Shown here one piece after another: positions 1 through 9,087 of a DNA stretch of 55,385 nt. Position numbers and translations under genes: made by a program. The notes beneath the pieces were generated by a model. It was not told the DNA's origin. It searched no databases and worked only from the letters and a program-made list of their open reading frames with translations. The stretch is from the NCBI GenBank assembly GCA_902806435.1, contig CADCWO010000126.1, forward strand, positions 1 through 55,385, read 5' to 3'. This DNA is from an uncultured Synechococcales cyanobacterium. GTDB taxonomy: Bacteria; Cyanobacteriota; Cyanobacteriia; Thermosynechococcales; Thermosynechococcaceae. The number at the start of each line of letters is the position of its first letter. Within the stretch, counting starts at the first letter, position 1.

Positions 1-63
1 TTTGCTTCCATCACAGCTTACCCCTTCATTTTGGATGCTCTATCTGCCCTCAACGCTGTTTAA
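1..63 (+). CDS. C-terminal tail of an ORF entering from the left
   Basis: Frame 1 is open from the first base to a TAA at 61-63 and encodes about 20 hydrophobic residues ending in LSALNAV. It looks like the end of a protein that begins outside the window. Too little remains to name it; the tail vaguely resembles the end of some cyanobacterial transposases, but that is only an impression. It could also be a chance open frame. Confidence 0.25.
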   Translation, partial: FASITAYPFILDALSALNAV

Positions 64-115
64 ATTGGTATCACTTCCTCTCGAGTGTGCGCTACTTTTC
101 TTTAGAAACAACCTC

Positions 116-973
116 TTAAGGGGAAATCACCCGATGCTTGATACTACCCTGTAACCGTCCTACGCACGCAGCATATGAACCTAACCAAGAAGCTAAGCTT
201 GTCTTGTCCCGAACTCTTAATAGACGTTTTAGTGAACCTCCCCAGCGCCTCCCCCCAGCAATCAAGGCTGAGAGGGAATTTTTTTCTAAAGTTTGGTGCT
301 TCTTGGATAGAAGGACGTTGTGTTCTGCATAACCCCGTACCTGACGGTAAATGCCGCCTAAAGTATTACGAAAACGATAATGAACGACAGCCTCTGGCAC
401 CCAATGAAGTTTTGCCCCCGTCAACTGTACCCGCCAGCAATAGTCAGTATCCTGCAGGTTGCGCATAGACTCATCAAATCCACCAACAGCTACGTGGAGC
501 GATTGCTTAATCCCTAGGTTGCCACCTGATGCATGCGGCATCGCATCTCCTTCCATAAGTCCATCCTGCTGTGGTCGGCCAAAAGCTTGAGTCACCCAAG
601 GCTCATTGAGTTTGATGTACTCCATCTTTCCAGCTACAAAATCATAGTGAGCTAGGGCATTACCCATAGCTGCTACCCAGCCTGGAGCTACTTCATCATC
701 AGCATCACAGAAGGTAAATGCTTCACCTTGAGCGGCGACTGCGCCGCAATTGCGGGCGTGGGCTGACCCCCGCTTGGCAGAAGCATCAATAATCCGAAAA
801 TTTGGTAGTTTATCCTGATACTGCTCTGCAACTGCTCTAGAATTGTCAGTCGAGCCATTATCGCAGAAGAGCACTTCCCAGGGTTCGTCCCACTGTTGTT
901 TTGCCAGTGCTTCTAGCTGAATAGCAACTACAGGAGCTTCATTAAAACAAGGTAGGATTACGCTTAACTTCAT
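116..973 (-). CDS. Family 2 glycosyltransferase
   Basis: Predicted GT-A fold glycosyltransferase of family 2 that would transfer a nucleotide-activated sugar at the cytoplasmic face of the membrane during exopolysaccharide assembly. The start is set at 973 because family members begin with the first beta strand (MKLSVILPCFNE); an upstream in-frame ATG at 1018 would add 15 unlikely residues. Seen: the N-terminal nucleotide-binding strand, the CDNGSTDNS segment, a DADDE metal-binding motif near residue 90, and a QDTDYCWR motif matching the acceptor-side ED-type region near residue 175. About 285 residues, typical for a soluble GT2. It lies downstream of the Wzc/sugar transferase genes on the same strand, separated by a 410-bp gap, so it may be a separate transcript. 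Sugar and acceptor cannot be read from the sequence. Confidence 0.85.
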   Translation of the reverse strand: MKLSVILPCFNEAPVVAIQLEALAKQQWDEPWEVLFCDNGSTDNSRAVAEQYQDKLPNFRIIDASAKRGSAHARNCGAVAAQGEAFTFCDADDEVAPGWVAAMGNALAHYDFVAGKMEYIKLNEPWVTQAFGRPQQDGLMEGDAMPHASGGNLGIKQSLHVAVGGFDESMRNLQDTDYCWRVQLTGAKLHWVPEAVVHYRFRNTLGGIYRQVRGYAEHNVLLSKKHQTLEKNSLSALIAGGRRWGGSLKRLLRVRDKTSLASWLGSYAACVGRLQGSIKHRVISP

Positions 974-1383
974 ATGATTGTCGACCAAGTAAAGGACAAA
1001 AGCTTTCAAATAAAGCATTTTTCGAGATAAGTTGCCGTTTCGTGGACCAGTTTAAACTAGCTCAGGGGGAGATCCACTAGTCTATGATTCACTGTAGGCT
1101 GCCAACAACGTACCGTCCGTGGGGAAAGGTGAGGAAAGATCAGGCTTTTTAGACTACTAAGGGAACGCTAGCGATGGCCACAATACCAGCCTTAACATGT
1201 TTGCCCATCCTTCCCTGTTTATCTCCCTAGCTCTACTTTCTTTAGATTAGGATCATGGGCATGAAGTAAATCTCTACAGTTATCTGTTCAACATGCTTAT
1301 GACCGACATGCTGATTGTGCATATACTTCAGATCACAGTTGTTTGTTGTATTTAGTGCCAGTCAGGATCAATTTCGTCTCTAC
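974..1383. other. Gene-free gap with decayed sugar-transferase 3' end
   Basis: No intact ORF. Read on the minus strand directly after the stop of the sugar transferase at 1384, the same frame continues as VETKLILT and then accumulates stops. This resembles the VEARS-type segment that follows the conserved GITGxWQ motif in intact family members. The first part of the gap (about 1300-1383) is therefore probably the eroded end of that gene; the rest shows nothing recognisable. Confidence 0.45.
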
Positions 1384-2163
1384 CTAAAGACTTTTAATTC
1401 CTGGTAGTGCATTCAGTTGTTGCTGACCTTCCGAGCCGATCTTCACCGCATCTTGCAGAGACCAAGGACGCGGTCCGACTAAACTCATCTCACCCCGCAG
1501 CACATTTAATAACTGCGGTAGCTCATCCAAACTATACTTTCGCATCCATCGTCCTAAATGCGTAATCGGGGAATCAACTTCGCACTTTCGTAGATCTTTG
1601 TGATTACTACTTACCTGATGATCTAGCTCTTCCAGGTTCACTGTCATCGTGCGAAACTTGAGAGCCTGGAACAGTTTACCTCTTTGCCCAACGCACCACT
1701 GCCGAACGAAAATTGGGCCCGGTGAGCAAATATAAATCAGTAAAGCGAGTACCAGCATGAGCGGGCTTAGAGACAGTATTAATAGAGCAGCACCGCTCCA
1801 GTTAATCAGCCGCTTTAACCCCCACCTGAAAGAGCTTTCCTGCAAAGATGTTATCTGAGCAGAGGGTACGCGTAGAAACACTGCTTTATTAGCTTGCTTA
1901 CACGCATCTGCCCACAGCCTCAGCCACACCTCACCTAGGTCAGGGTCTATACAAATTAGCTGTACGGGGGAGTGGCTTAAGCAGTCAACTAACCATTGCT
2001 CATTCTCAAGAGAGGGGATGTACGGCTGTTGAACGTGCTGTGATAGCTTTACTAAAAGCTTTCTTTGACGCCACTTAAGTGTGAAGTAATTCCAGTAACT
2101 ATCTTGTTGCTTTTGAGGCGAAGAATCATTTGCCCATAGAATTGCGGTATTGGAGGGTGTCAT
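1384..2163 (-). CDS. Bacterial sugar transferase, C-terminally truncated
   Basis: Undecaprenyl-phosphate sugar phosphotransferase family (WcaJ/PglC-like catalytic domain), which starts a repeat unit by moving a sugar-phosphate onto the lipid carrier. Seen in 259 residues: a poorly conserved N-terminal half, a hydrophobic membrane helix at about 120-145, then the catalytic module with KFRTM (169-173), SLDELPQL (211-218) and VGPRP (229-233). The protein stops at LPGIKSL where family members continue LPGITGxWQ and about 45 further residues. The stop TAG sits where a tryptophan TGG is expected and similar codons follow it, so a nonsense mutation is likely and the gene may be a recent pseudogene. 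It starts 9 bp after the Wzc-like gene and is almost certainly cotranscribed with it. Confidence 0.8.
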   Translation of the reverse strand: MTPSNTAILWANDSSPQKQQDSYWNYFTLKWRQRKLLVKLSQHVQQPYIPSLENEQWLVDCLSHSPVQLICIDPDLGEVWLRLWADACKQANKAVFLRVPSAQITSLQESSFRWGLKRLINWSGAALLILSLSPLMLVLALLIYICSPGPIFVRQWCVGQRGKLFQALKFRTMTVNLEELDHQVSSNHKDLRKCEVDSPITHLGRWMRKYSLDELPQLLNVLRGEMSLVGPRPWSLQDAVKIGSEGQQQLNALPGIKSL

Positions 2164-2172
2164 GGGTATTAG

Positions 2173-4443
2173 CTAAATCCGCTTAGTAGTGGTAGTGGTG
2201 GTAGTAACTTGGTTAGACATCAAAGGCTGGTATAGCCGGAACGATGGGCTACTGTATTGCTCTGCGTTAGACGAGTAATTACTTCTAGGGCTACTGACTC
2301 CATTTGCTACAACCCCAATCACATTTAAGTTGCTTAACATGGCTGTAGCTTGAGCGAGGTCAGCCCGACTCACGTGGCCAAGGCTTTCTACCATCACTAT
2401 GCCACTAGAAAATGACGCAGTTATAAGGGCATCAACCGATCCTAGAATTGGAGGGGCATCTAGTAGCACCAGATCATAGGTCTCCTCAAACGCGTCTAGC
2501 AATTCCCCCATCCGCTGGGAACTCAACAACGTGGCTGGGTCATCTATCAGTGCAGGGCCAGATGTCAAAATATCAATGTATGTACCTGATATTGAGCTAT
2601 TGCTCGGTTCTGAGACCGAGGCCTTATTTGTTAGTAGCGTTGAAAGCCCCTGTTCGTTAGGAAGGTTGAGCTGTTTGTGCAGGCTAGGAGAGCGTAAGTC
2701 TACATCAATCAGTAGTACTCGCTGGTGTAAACGGGCAGCACTAAACGCTAGACCTAATGCTACCATTGACTTACCCTCACCAGCCAGAGCTGAAGTAATC
2801 ATTAAAGAGGCAGAGGGAACACCAGAATTCAGAAATTCAATGTTTTTATAAATCAGGTCTAGTGACTCACGAAATGGTGGTTGCTGAACAACCTGAATTA
2901 TTGAGGGATTCTTGGTCTTTGAATTGTAGAAAGGTAGCTTAAAGCTCTGCTTGCCGACTTTATTCGGTGGCAACGCTGGAGTTACTCCTAACAAAGGTAG
3001 TTCAAGATGCTGCTTCAACTCATCAGGGGTATAGACAGCATCATCAATCGCTTCACGAATAAAGGCCGCTACACCACCTAGGAATAAACCAACTACAGCA
3101 CCTAATAAAAGATTGACTTTGATATTAGGGCTTATTTGAGAGCCCCGCTGGGGTGCCTCTACAACTTGCCAGCCAAACCCTCCTCGGGCAATTGCTAAAC
3201 TTAGGTCCTGCCGTGCCTTTAGTAGCTGCTGAAGCGTATTTCGCTTCAGTTGCACCTCTGGTTGCAGGCGATTATACTCTGCTAGAAGACTCGGAAATTG
3301 GTTCAGTTCGGCTCGAAGCTGCTGCTCTGATTGAGCCAAACTCTGGTCACGAGTTCTTAGACTGAGCGTATCAGTCTGTGCCGCCAGAAGCTCGCGAGTT
3401 AAAGTTTGATCGGTTTCGCCTAGCTGTCCTTCTTCTAAAACACTTTTTTCTGAAGCGTTCTGTTGAGCAGAATCTCCCCCGACTAGACTCCCCATTTTCT
3501 TGAGCAAAGCTAGCTGACTCTGACGTTGTGCTATCAGTTTCTGTACGTAGGGGTGAGTATCAGCAAAGCGGAGGCGTTGCTGCGCTAGATCTAGTTCTGT
3601 TTTTTGAATTTCATTGAGTAGATCTTGATAGCGGGAAGATTGGCTAAGACGCGAGGAAACCAGTGCATCTTCTGGAGAGCGCTTGACTTGCTGTTGCAAA
3701 GCAGCGTAGCGCCTTTGCGATTGCTGGTATTGGGCCCGAGTCGCCTGTCGTTCCTGTTCAATTACTTGTAGCGAGTCAGCTATGTCGGTTGCTCGTTGTT
3801 CTGGATCAATAAGGTTGTGATTTTTACGAAAACGCTCTAAAGCGGTTTCAGCTTGAACAACGCTCTGGCGCACTTTTGGTAATTGCTGATCAATAAAGGC
3901 CAGACCATTTGTTAAGCGCTGTTGCTGCTGCTCTCGATTGTAATCTTGGTAAACCTTTTGAATTGCCTCCAACACCTCTTGGGTCTTCAGCGGATCATTG
4001 TCTGTGTAATCTACTTGAAAGATCTTGGTGTCAACCTTTTCCTCGCCTTCCTCTACTACTTGAGTCAAGACCAGAGACTTCTTAATCTCTTCTACATCAA
4101 TAGCTGGATACTTAAGGCTTAGCCAATCCACTGCTCTTTGGATGAGCTGAGAGCTCCGCATCAAGTTAAGTTGAGTAGCATAGTCCATCTCAACGTTGGC
4201 GTCAGCAAATTCACTTTCCGGCCTAGCTGCCCCTTCTTTTGTTTTTTCTTGATAGTTAGACTCTACTAGCAGCTGCATAGAGCTTTCGTAAGTAGGCTTT
4301 GTAATCAAAGTTACGAAGCCTGCCATAGACAACACACTAAAGAAGACCCCTAGGAACCAAAAGCGTCTACGCAGTAAAACTCCAAACAGTTGTCCGTAAC
4401 CTTGCTCTGTTTCAGCTGCTTCATTAAGATTGGCTTCAGTCAT
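2173..4443 (-). CDS. Wzc-like polysaccharide co-polymerase with tyrosine-kinase domain
   Basis: Polysaccharide chain-length regulator fused to a BY-kinase-type ATPase; it sits in the inner membrane and controls polymerisation and export of exopolysaccharide. Seen in 756 residues: first transmembrane helix at about 29-47, a long periplasmic coiled-coil region (about 150-430, rich in Gln/Glu/Leu), second helix at 443-463, then a cytoplasmic kinase with Walker A SALAGEGKS (551-559), Walker A' LLIDVDLRSP (577-586) and Walker B VLLDAPP (659-665). The tail carries tyrosines at 723, 730 and 738, a small tyrosine cluster of the kind autophosphorylated in this family, and ends in a run of threonines. 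It lies 12 bp after the GT4 gene and 9 bp before the sugar transferase, forming one operon. Confidence 0.93.
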   Translation of the reverse strand: MTEANLNEAAETEQGYGQLFGVLLRRRFWFLGVFFSVLSMAGFVTLITKPTYESSMQLLVESNYQEKTKEGAARPESEFADANVEMDYATQLNLMRSSQLIQRAVDWLSLKYPAIDVEEIKKSLVLTQVVEEGEEKVDTKIFQVDYTDNDPLKTQEVLEAIQKVYQDYNREQQQQRLTNGLAFIDQQLPKVRQSVVQAETALERFRKNHNLIDPEQRATDIADSLQVIEQERQATRAQYQQSQRRYAALQQQVKRSPEDALVSSRLSQSSRYQDLLNEIQKTELDLAQQRLRFADTHPYVQKLIAQRQSQLALLKKMGSLVGGDSAQQNASEKSVLEEGQLGETDQTLTRELLAAQTDTLSLRTRDQSLAQSEQQLRAELNQFPSLLAEYNRLQPEVQLKRNTLQQLLKARQDLSLAIARGGFGWQVVEAPQRGSQISPNIKVNLLLGAVVGLFLGGVAAFIREAIDDAVYTPDELKQHLELPLLGVTPALPPNKVGKQSFKLPFYNSKTKNPSIIQVVQQPPFRESLDLIYKNIEFLNSGVPSASLMITSALAGEGKSMVALGLAFSAARLHQRVLLIDVDLRSPSLHKQLNLPNEQGLSTLLTNKASVSEPSNSSISGTYIDILTSGPALIDDPATLLSSQRMGELLDAFEETYDLVLLDAPPILGSVDALITASFSSGIVMVESLGHVSRADLAQATAMLSNLNVIGVVANGVSSPRSNYSSNAEQYSSPSFRLYQPLMSNQVTTTTTTTKRI

Positions 4444-4455
4444 ACATCATCCTCA

Positions 4456-5571
4456 TCAAACACTTGAACGAATTAAAGTAGTAGCCTGTTTACCGTAAGC
4501 CCCCTCAATTAGTTGCTCAACTTTGCGGAAAAACACTTCCTCAGAGAATTGAGTTACAGCGTGGTTCCGGATCATTTCATAGTTCCATGAAATTCCGTTG
4601 GCCTCAAGTAGAGCAGCTTGAAGCGATTCTGGGGTTTGCCGTTTAAAGAAGAGTCCGGTCTGGCCAGGTATTTGAGTGTCTAATACACCACCTGCGCCGT
4701 AGGCAATAACTGGTGTCCCGCTGATATTAGCTTCCACGGGAACTAGCCCATAATCTTCTAAAGCCGCAACAATAACAGAGCGAGCCTTTGACATCAAGCG
4801 TGTACGCTCTAAATCGCTGACATGCCCTAAGAACTTAATGTTTTTCAAGGCTTGCGACTCTAGACGCCCTCGCTCAGGACCATCACCTGAGATCAACAAC
4901 GGCCATCCTAACCAGTTAAAGGCTTCAACAATTACATCAATCCGCTTATAGCTAATTAGGCGAGCTGACGCCAAATAGAAATTATCTTTATTTTCCGAGT
5001 AAATAAACTTACTGCTATCAACGGGGTAATTGATAACAAATGCTTTTTTGTTGTAAATTTCTTCGATGCGACGAGCTACAACACTAGAGTTGGCAATATA
5101 AAGATCAGGCTCCTGAGAGTAAGCTAGATCTGTCTTTCTCAAGGCATGAAAGATTTTTTCGATGAGGGGCGAAAGAAGTCGATAGTCTCCATATTCCCTT
5201 AAGTACGTTTGTGTATCCCACAGAAAGCGAGTCACATTGTGACAAAAACAAATGTGTCTTGCTCCTGGCTTTTTGCGTACAGACTTGGCAAAGCTAGTGC
5301 TACTACTGATAATCAGATCATATTTTTGTAGGTTTAGTGCTCGGAAGGCTGGGAAATAAAAGGGGGCCATCAGCCTGAAGTACTTCTTTGCTCCTGGAAT
5401 TCCCTGAAGTACAGTTGTATGAACTAAGCGTTCACCTAAGTCTATAGTTCGTTTAGGATCATAAAGTGACGTAAAGACGTCAGCATCAGGGTAACGCTGA
5501 CAAAGTAATTCAAACACACGCTCTGCACCGCCGCGTTGTGTTAGGTAATCGTGGACTAAAGCAATTTTCAT
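4456..5571 (-). CDS. Family 4 glycosyltransferase
   Basis: GT-B fold retaining glycosyltransferase. Seen in 371 residues: N-terminal MKIALVHDYLTQRGGAERVF with the GGAE donor/acceptor loop, a central ENKDNFYLASARLISYKRID segment where the C-terminal domain starts, and the VPVEANISGTPVIAYGAGG region carrying the EX7E-like nucleotide-sugar site. Length fits the family. It is the first gene of the compact minus-strand operon with the Wzc-like protein and the sugar transferase, which argues for a role in making the exopolysaccharide repeat unit. The donor sugar cannot be predicted. No clear ribosome binding site was seen before the ATG at 5571, but the start matches the conserved N terminus. Confidence 0.9.
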   Translation of the reverse strand: MKIALVHDYLTQRGGAERVFELLCQRYPDADVFTSLYDPKRTIDLGERLVHTTVLQGIPGAKKYFRLMAPFYFPAFRALNLQKYDLIISSSTSFAKSVRKKPGARHICFCHNVTRFLWDTQTYLREYGDYRLLSPLIEKIFHALRKTDLAYSQEPDLYIANSSVVARRIEEIYNKKAFVINYPVDSSKFIYSENKDNFYLASARLISYKRIDVIVEAFNWLGWPLLISGDGPERGRLESQALKNIKFLGHVSDLERTRLMSKARSVIVAALEDYGLVPVEANISGTPVIAYGAGGVLDTQIPGQTGLFFKRQTPESLQAALLEANGISWNYEMIRNHAVTQFSEEVFFRKVEQLIEGAYGKQATTLIRSSV

Positions 5572-6307
5572 GGATAACAGCAGTGAACTACAGTCTTATC
5601 TATTGGTTAAGCCGGCCGCTATAAAACAGCCATAACAGCATTAACCATCTACAACCCCCTAGGCATTAAGACAGACGTAACCCGTTAGCTTGAATAAACG
5701 TGTGTTCTTATAGGTATTCCCCATAAAAAAGGATAGGGGTTAGCACCTGCCAGGCCTGGCCACACTTTAGAGAGGCTCTTTACAGAGACAGAAATCGCTT
5801 TAAATACTAAAAAATCTCTGAATTGCCCTTGCATGAGGCTAGAGCGTAAAGTCCTCTGGTACTTTGTGCTTGGTAGTTCTGAATAGTAGTGGTGGATAGA
5901 CGAGGGCTACAGCTCGCTGAATCACCCCAAAGGCTACTCAAGACAAGTCATCAAGTACCTTACACTCTATGGCAATAGTCTAAAAGCATCACAAGCCTTG
6001 GATTTGGCTACACGTCAACCAAAACAAAAGAGGAGTTATGGCAACCTACTCGCAACAATACAAAAATGTGATGCACTAACTAAGAGATCTAAAGTAGAAG
6101 GCAAAATTAGCAAGTTTCTTGCACAATGCTCATCCTTAGGAGATTGATGGTCTATGGCTTATCTCAGCATTTAGAAGAGACTTCGTGATACAGCAAAATT
6201 ACACGTATCAGTCTGACCTTCAGGCCTTAAAGACACACGTACTTTATGATTCAAGGATTACTAAAGTGCACTCAAAGGCGTCTTCTCGAGCAATCCACAG
6301 TGGTAAA

Positions 6308-6466
6308 CCACTGCAACAAAGATTAGGTTTTTGAACAGCCCCCCCCATGAGGCGATGTCTACTAAAGTAGTACTTCGTGCATACTGTGGTTGCCCACTGC
6401 AACAAAGATTAAGTTTTTGAACAGCCCCCCATGAGGCGATATCTACTAAAGTAATACTTTATGCAC
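6308..6466. repeat. Two-copy direct repeat, period 86 bp
   Basis: Two copies of about 73-75 bp start at 6308 and 6394. Both run from CCACTGCAACAAAGATTA through a C-run, the block ATGAGGCGAT, CTACTAAAGTA and a final TGCA. They differ by the C-run length (8 against 6) and a few substitutions. A short resembling piece (ACTAAAGTGCACT) sits near 6260, perhaps an older third copy. No coding function is visible. Confidence 0.85.
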
Positions 6467-6990
6467 TTTACCGTATAATTGCTTAAATAGCAACGTTAAC
6501 TAGGGGTGCCATCAGGGCAGATACATTTTAATCAAGTAATCACACTAGCTGAGTAAGCAACATTCCAGACAGCCTTTACACTAATCTTGGCTGATGTAAA
6601 AGTGGGTCTTAGACATGCCTTCGCCATCAATTTAACCCTGTGCCTCAACCATGGCAATGTCTGGTAGTCTCTAACATTCAGACGTTTACATCAGATAATC
6701 CAGCTCAGATAATCTCCAACATTAGTGGATGTCAATGTGTTCATGTCTTTGTTCATCGTTTGATGAAAATCATGTTCCATCTTGGCATAGTAGATTTGGA
6801 TTGATTACATAGCGACTCTACATCCTCATAAAGCCTTACTAGTTGGCTTTAAGGGCTAAGACATAATTAGCTGGGTGAAAGTTGCCATTGCGATCGTGCG
6901 ATCGCCTCTGGCGCCTATCGCATCATAAAGCTTTGCTCAACCGAAGACGTACGCCACGTTGTGGCCTGTCAACCAATAAGCAGAACAACA

Positions 6991-7020
6991 AAAAAGCCAA
7001 GGTAAAGCTTCCTTGGCTTA
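6991..7020 (-). terminator. Intrinsic terminator for the minus strand
   Basis: Arms AAGCCAAGG (6994-7002) and CCTTGGCTT (7011-7019) pair perfectly around an 8-base loop. On the minus strand the hairpin is followed at once by a run of T, the usual intrinsic terminator arrangement. It lies about 50 bp beyond the stop of the small gene at 7071 and would end its transcript. Confidence 0.75.
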
Positions 7021-7070
7021 GATTAATATGGCTTCTATCCCAAACCCTTATAGGTGCAAGTTCAGTGACG

Positions 7071-7256
7071 CTACAAAAGTTCTTCTTCTATCGCGTATTG
7101 CGCCTCTAATTCCTCCGGCGAGTGGGGTTCATTACCGGGGGGGACTGGTTTAACGGTAACTGTCACATCCACTTCGCTATCTGTTACTCCTACCGGGATG
7201 TGCAGGTGTAACATCCCATCTGGACCAACGTGCGATCGCAACTCGAAGTTTTGCAT
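7071..7256 (-). CDS. Small antitoxin-like conserved hypothetical protein
   Basis: About 61 residues beginning MQNFELRSHVGPDGMLHLHIPVGV. The body resembles small cyanobacterial proteins that are often listed as antitoxin-like (a short beta-rich N-terminal DNA-binding-type strand followed by an acidic tail). The start is placed at 7256 because relatives begin at MQNFELR; an ATG five codons upstream (7271) is also possible and has AGGAG almost against it. The usual longer C-terminal tail is replaced by a short EELEAQYAIEEELL end, so it may be truncated. No toxin gene (for example PIN domain) lies beside it. Function uncertain. Confidence 0.6.
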   Translation of the reverse strand: MQNFELRSHVGPDGMLHLHIPVGVTDSEVDVTVTVKPVPPGNEPHSPEELEAQYAIEEELL

Positions 7257-7411
7257 CCCTGAATTCTCCATAACTCCTCTTTTGGTCTAGGTTTATCCTA
7301 CACCGGGCCCAGGCCTAAGCCACTTTGGTGAGACAGACCTTCGCTTCAGAAACAGCCTACAGAAAGCCCTACAACTTGATTAACGGTTGCTTTCAATAGT
7401 CACAGCAACAT

Positions 7412-8497
7412 TTAACCGTGCTGACGCTCAAACTCTCGCATAAAAGAGACTAGTGCTTCCACACCCTGACGGGGAAAAGCATTGTAAATCGAAGCCCGCA
7501 GGCCGCCTACAGAACGGTGCCCCTTCAAGCCGTCTAGGCCAGCGGCGGTTGATTCTCGAATGAACTTTTTGTCCAGGTCTTCGGAAGGTAAACGGAAGGT
7601 CACATTCATCAGCGATCGGGACTGAACATCCGCATGACCGCGATAAAAGTCTGAGGCATCAATCGCGTCATATAACAACTTTGCTTTTGCTTCGTTTTCC
7701 GCTTGCATTGCCGTCAGGCCACCTTTTTCCTGCAGCCACTGACACACCAAATGGATAATATAGATACCGAAGGTATTGGGTGTGTTGTAGAGAGAGTTGT
7801 TTTTGACGTGAGTGCGGTAGTCAAGCATCGTGTGCAAGCCATCAGGAATACGCTCCAGTAAATCATCACGGATGATTACCAGCGTCACCCCGCTGGGGCC
7901 GATATTTTTCTGCGCCCCGGCATAGATTAGTGCATATTTGTCGATCGCGATCGGACGTGAAAGGATATCCGAGGAAGCATCAACAACCAAGGGGATAGCT
8001 TCAACTTCTGGCAACGCTTGCCACTGCGTACCAAAGATCGTGTTGTTGGTTGTCAGATGAACATAGGCCGCCCGCTGATCCAGCTTTAATTCGTCCTGTT
8101 GGGGAATATGGGAGAAGTTAGTCGCTTCCGTTGTTGCAGCGATATTGACTGTACCGACGCGTTTAGCTTCTTTAACCGCTTTTTGGGACCAGGAGCCAGT
8201 AACAATGTAATCTGCACTGCCTTCAGGCGGCAAGAGATTCATCGGCACCATCGAAAACTGCAAACTTGCCCCACCCTGCAAGAAAAGAACTTGGTAGTTA
8301 TTTGGCAGGTTTAGCAGTTGACGCAGACCACTTTCTGCCTGTTCGAGAATCTCCCCAAACTGTTTAGAACGGTGGCTTAGTTCTAAAACAGACATCCCGG
8401 TTCCGGGCAAAGCTACGAGGTGGCGCTGTGCCTCCTCCAAAACAGGCAATGGAATTACGGCTGGCCCTGCACTGAAGTTAAAAATTCGTTCGCTCAT
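7412..8497 (-). CDS. serC: Phosphoserine aminotransferase
   Basis: PLP enzyme converting 3-phosphohydroxypyruvate and glutamate to O-phosphoserine in serine synthesis (and the matching step of pyridoxal phosphate synthesis), cytoplasmic. Seen: the family-specific N terminus IFNFSAGPAVIP, QGGASLQFSMVPMNLL, the PLP lysine in IYAGAQKNIGPSG (about Lys197) and the C-terminal GLKGHRSVGGLRASIYNAFP substrate-binding segment. Length of about 361 residues matches the family when translation starts at 8497 (MSERIFNF). In-frame ATGs at 8509 and 8539 exist, but that extension includes part of a 22-bp tandem repeat and is not expected to be translated. Confidence 0.96.
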   Translation of the reverse strand: MSERIFNFSAGPAVIPLPVLEEAQRHLVALPGTGMSVLELSHRSKQFGEILEQAESGLRQLLNLPNNYQVLFLQGGASLQFSMVPMNLLPPEGSADYIVTGSWSQKAVKEAKRVGTVNIAATTEATNFSHIPQQDELKLDQRAAYVHLTTNNTIFGTQWQALPEVEAIPLVVDASSDILSRPIAIDKYALIYAGAQKNIGPSGVTLVIIRDDLLERIPDGLHTMLDYRTHVKNNSLYNTPNTFGIYIIHLVCQWLQEKGGLTAMQAENEAKAKLLYDAIDASDFYRGHADVQSRSLMNVTFRLPSEDLDKKFIRESTAAGLDGLKGHRSVGGLRASIYNAFPRQGVEALVSFMREFERQHG

Positions 8498-8512
8498 CGT
8501 TTGCTTCATCAA

Positions 8513-8556
8513 TTCAACCTGACGAATACTTCTTTTCAACCTGACGAATACTTCTT
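8513..8556. repeat. Perfect 22-bp tandem duplication upstream of serC
   Basis: Two identical 22-bp units (8513-8534 and 8535-8556), each containing CAACCTGACGAATACTTC, lie just before the serC start. The duplication creates an in-frame upstream extension of serC that is probably not real coding sequence. It may alter promoter or leader spacing. Confidence 0.9.
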
Positions 8557-8716
8557 TATTATCTTTCGGTTGGTCCTCAATCAGTAGGGATAAAAAGTTT
8601 GAAGTTATTGATCAGACTTGAATTCAATAGAAATCCATTCCATAGAAGTACTGGATCAGTTGAGAGGCAGGCGCTAGTTCGTTTGCTTCAAACCATTATT
8701 GTAGGGAAAAGTAGCA

Positions 8717-8947
8717 ATGGCAACCAATTTAACTCAAACATCTTTTATTTATCCAGCAGCTGAGGTGCCAGTCGGTAGCCTGCAGAAGGCTTCAGCAACT
8801 ACACCACTAATCGCTCAACAGTTTAACGACAACCTGTTTAATAATTTCCAAGGTACCTTTAATCAGTTCGTTGAGTTCGGTCAGGTATGGGCCTTGCTGG
8901 TTGGAATCCTACTTGGTTACTTAATCCGCAGTTTAACGGCTTATTGA
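8717..8947 (+). CDS. Small single-pass membrane protein, unknown
   Basis: 76 residues. The N-terminal 50 are polar with repeated Asn/Phe/Gln (NDNLFNNFQGTFNQF); residues about 55-73 (VWALLVGILLGYLIRSL) form one transmembrane helix at the C terminus. A purine-rich GGGAAAAG lies about 8 bases before the ATG. Composition suggests a conserved cyanobacterial small membrane protein, perhaps a thylakoid complex subunit, but the family was not identified. It stands alone between divergent serC and codirectional pcyA. Confidence 0.65.
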   Translation: MATNLTQTSFIYPAAEVPVGSLQKASATTPLIAQQFNDNLFNNFQGTFNQFVEFGQVWALLVGILLGYLIRSLTAY

Positions 8948-9087
8948 GGCTATAGCTTAATAGTTGCAACTGGTGCTTATAGGTTAGGCCGCTTTCGCAG
9001 CGTCATGTTCAAAAAATTTACCCTTGCGCTGCTGCCTGGATTTATTCCATGCTGAAGGTGTTGAACACCTGTGACCCTTAGCCAGAA

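Larger units (their letters stand above)
5572..7070. other. Long gene-poor region upstream of the exopolysaccharide operon
   Basis: About 1.5 kb without a convincing gene on either strand. Open frames are short and lack recognisable motifs. It contains a two-copy direct repeat (6308-6466) and, at its right end, a minus-strand terminator hairpin. The left part must carry the promoter of the operon that starts at 5571. The rest may be decayed mobile or coding DNA, but no parent was recognised. Confidence 0.6.

Noticed and set aside
6882..7109. 75-codon plus-strand frame before the antitoxin-like gene
   Set aside because: Basic low-quality sequence, overlaps the convergent small gene and the terminator; no recognisable family.
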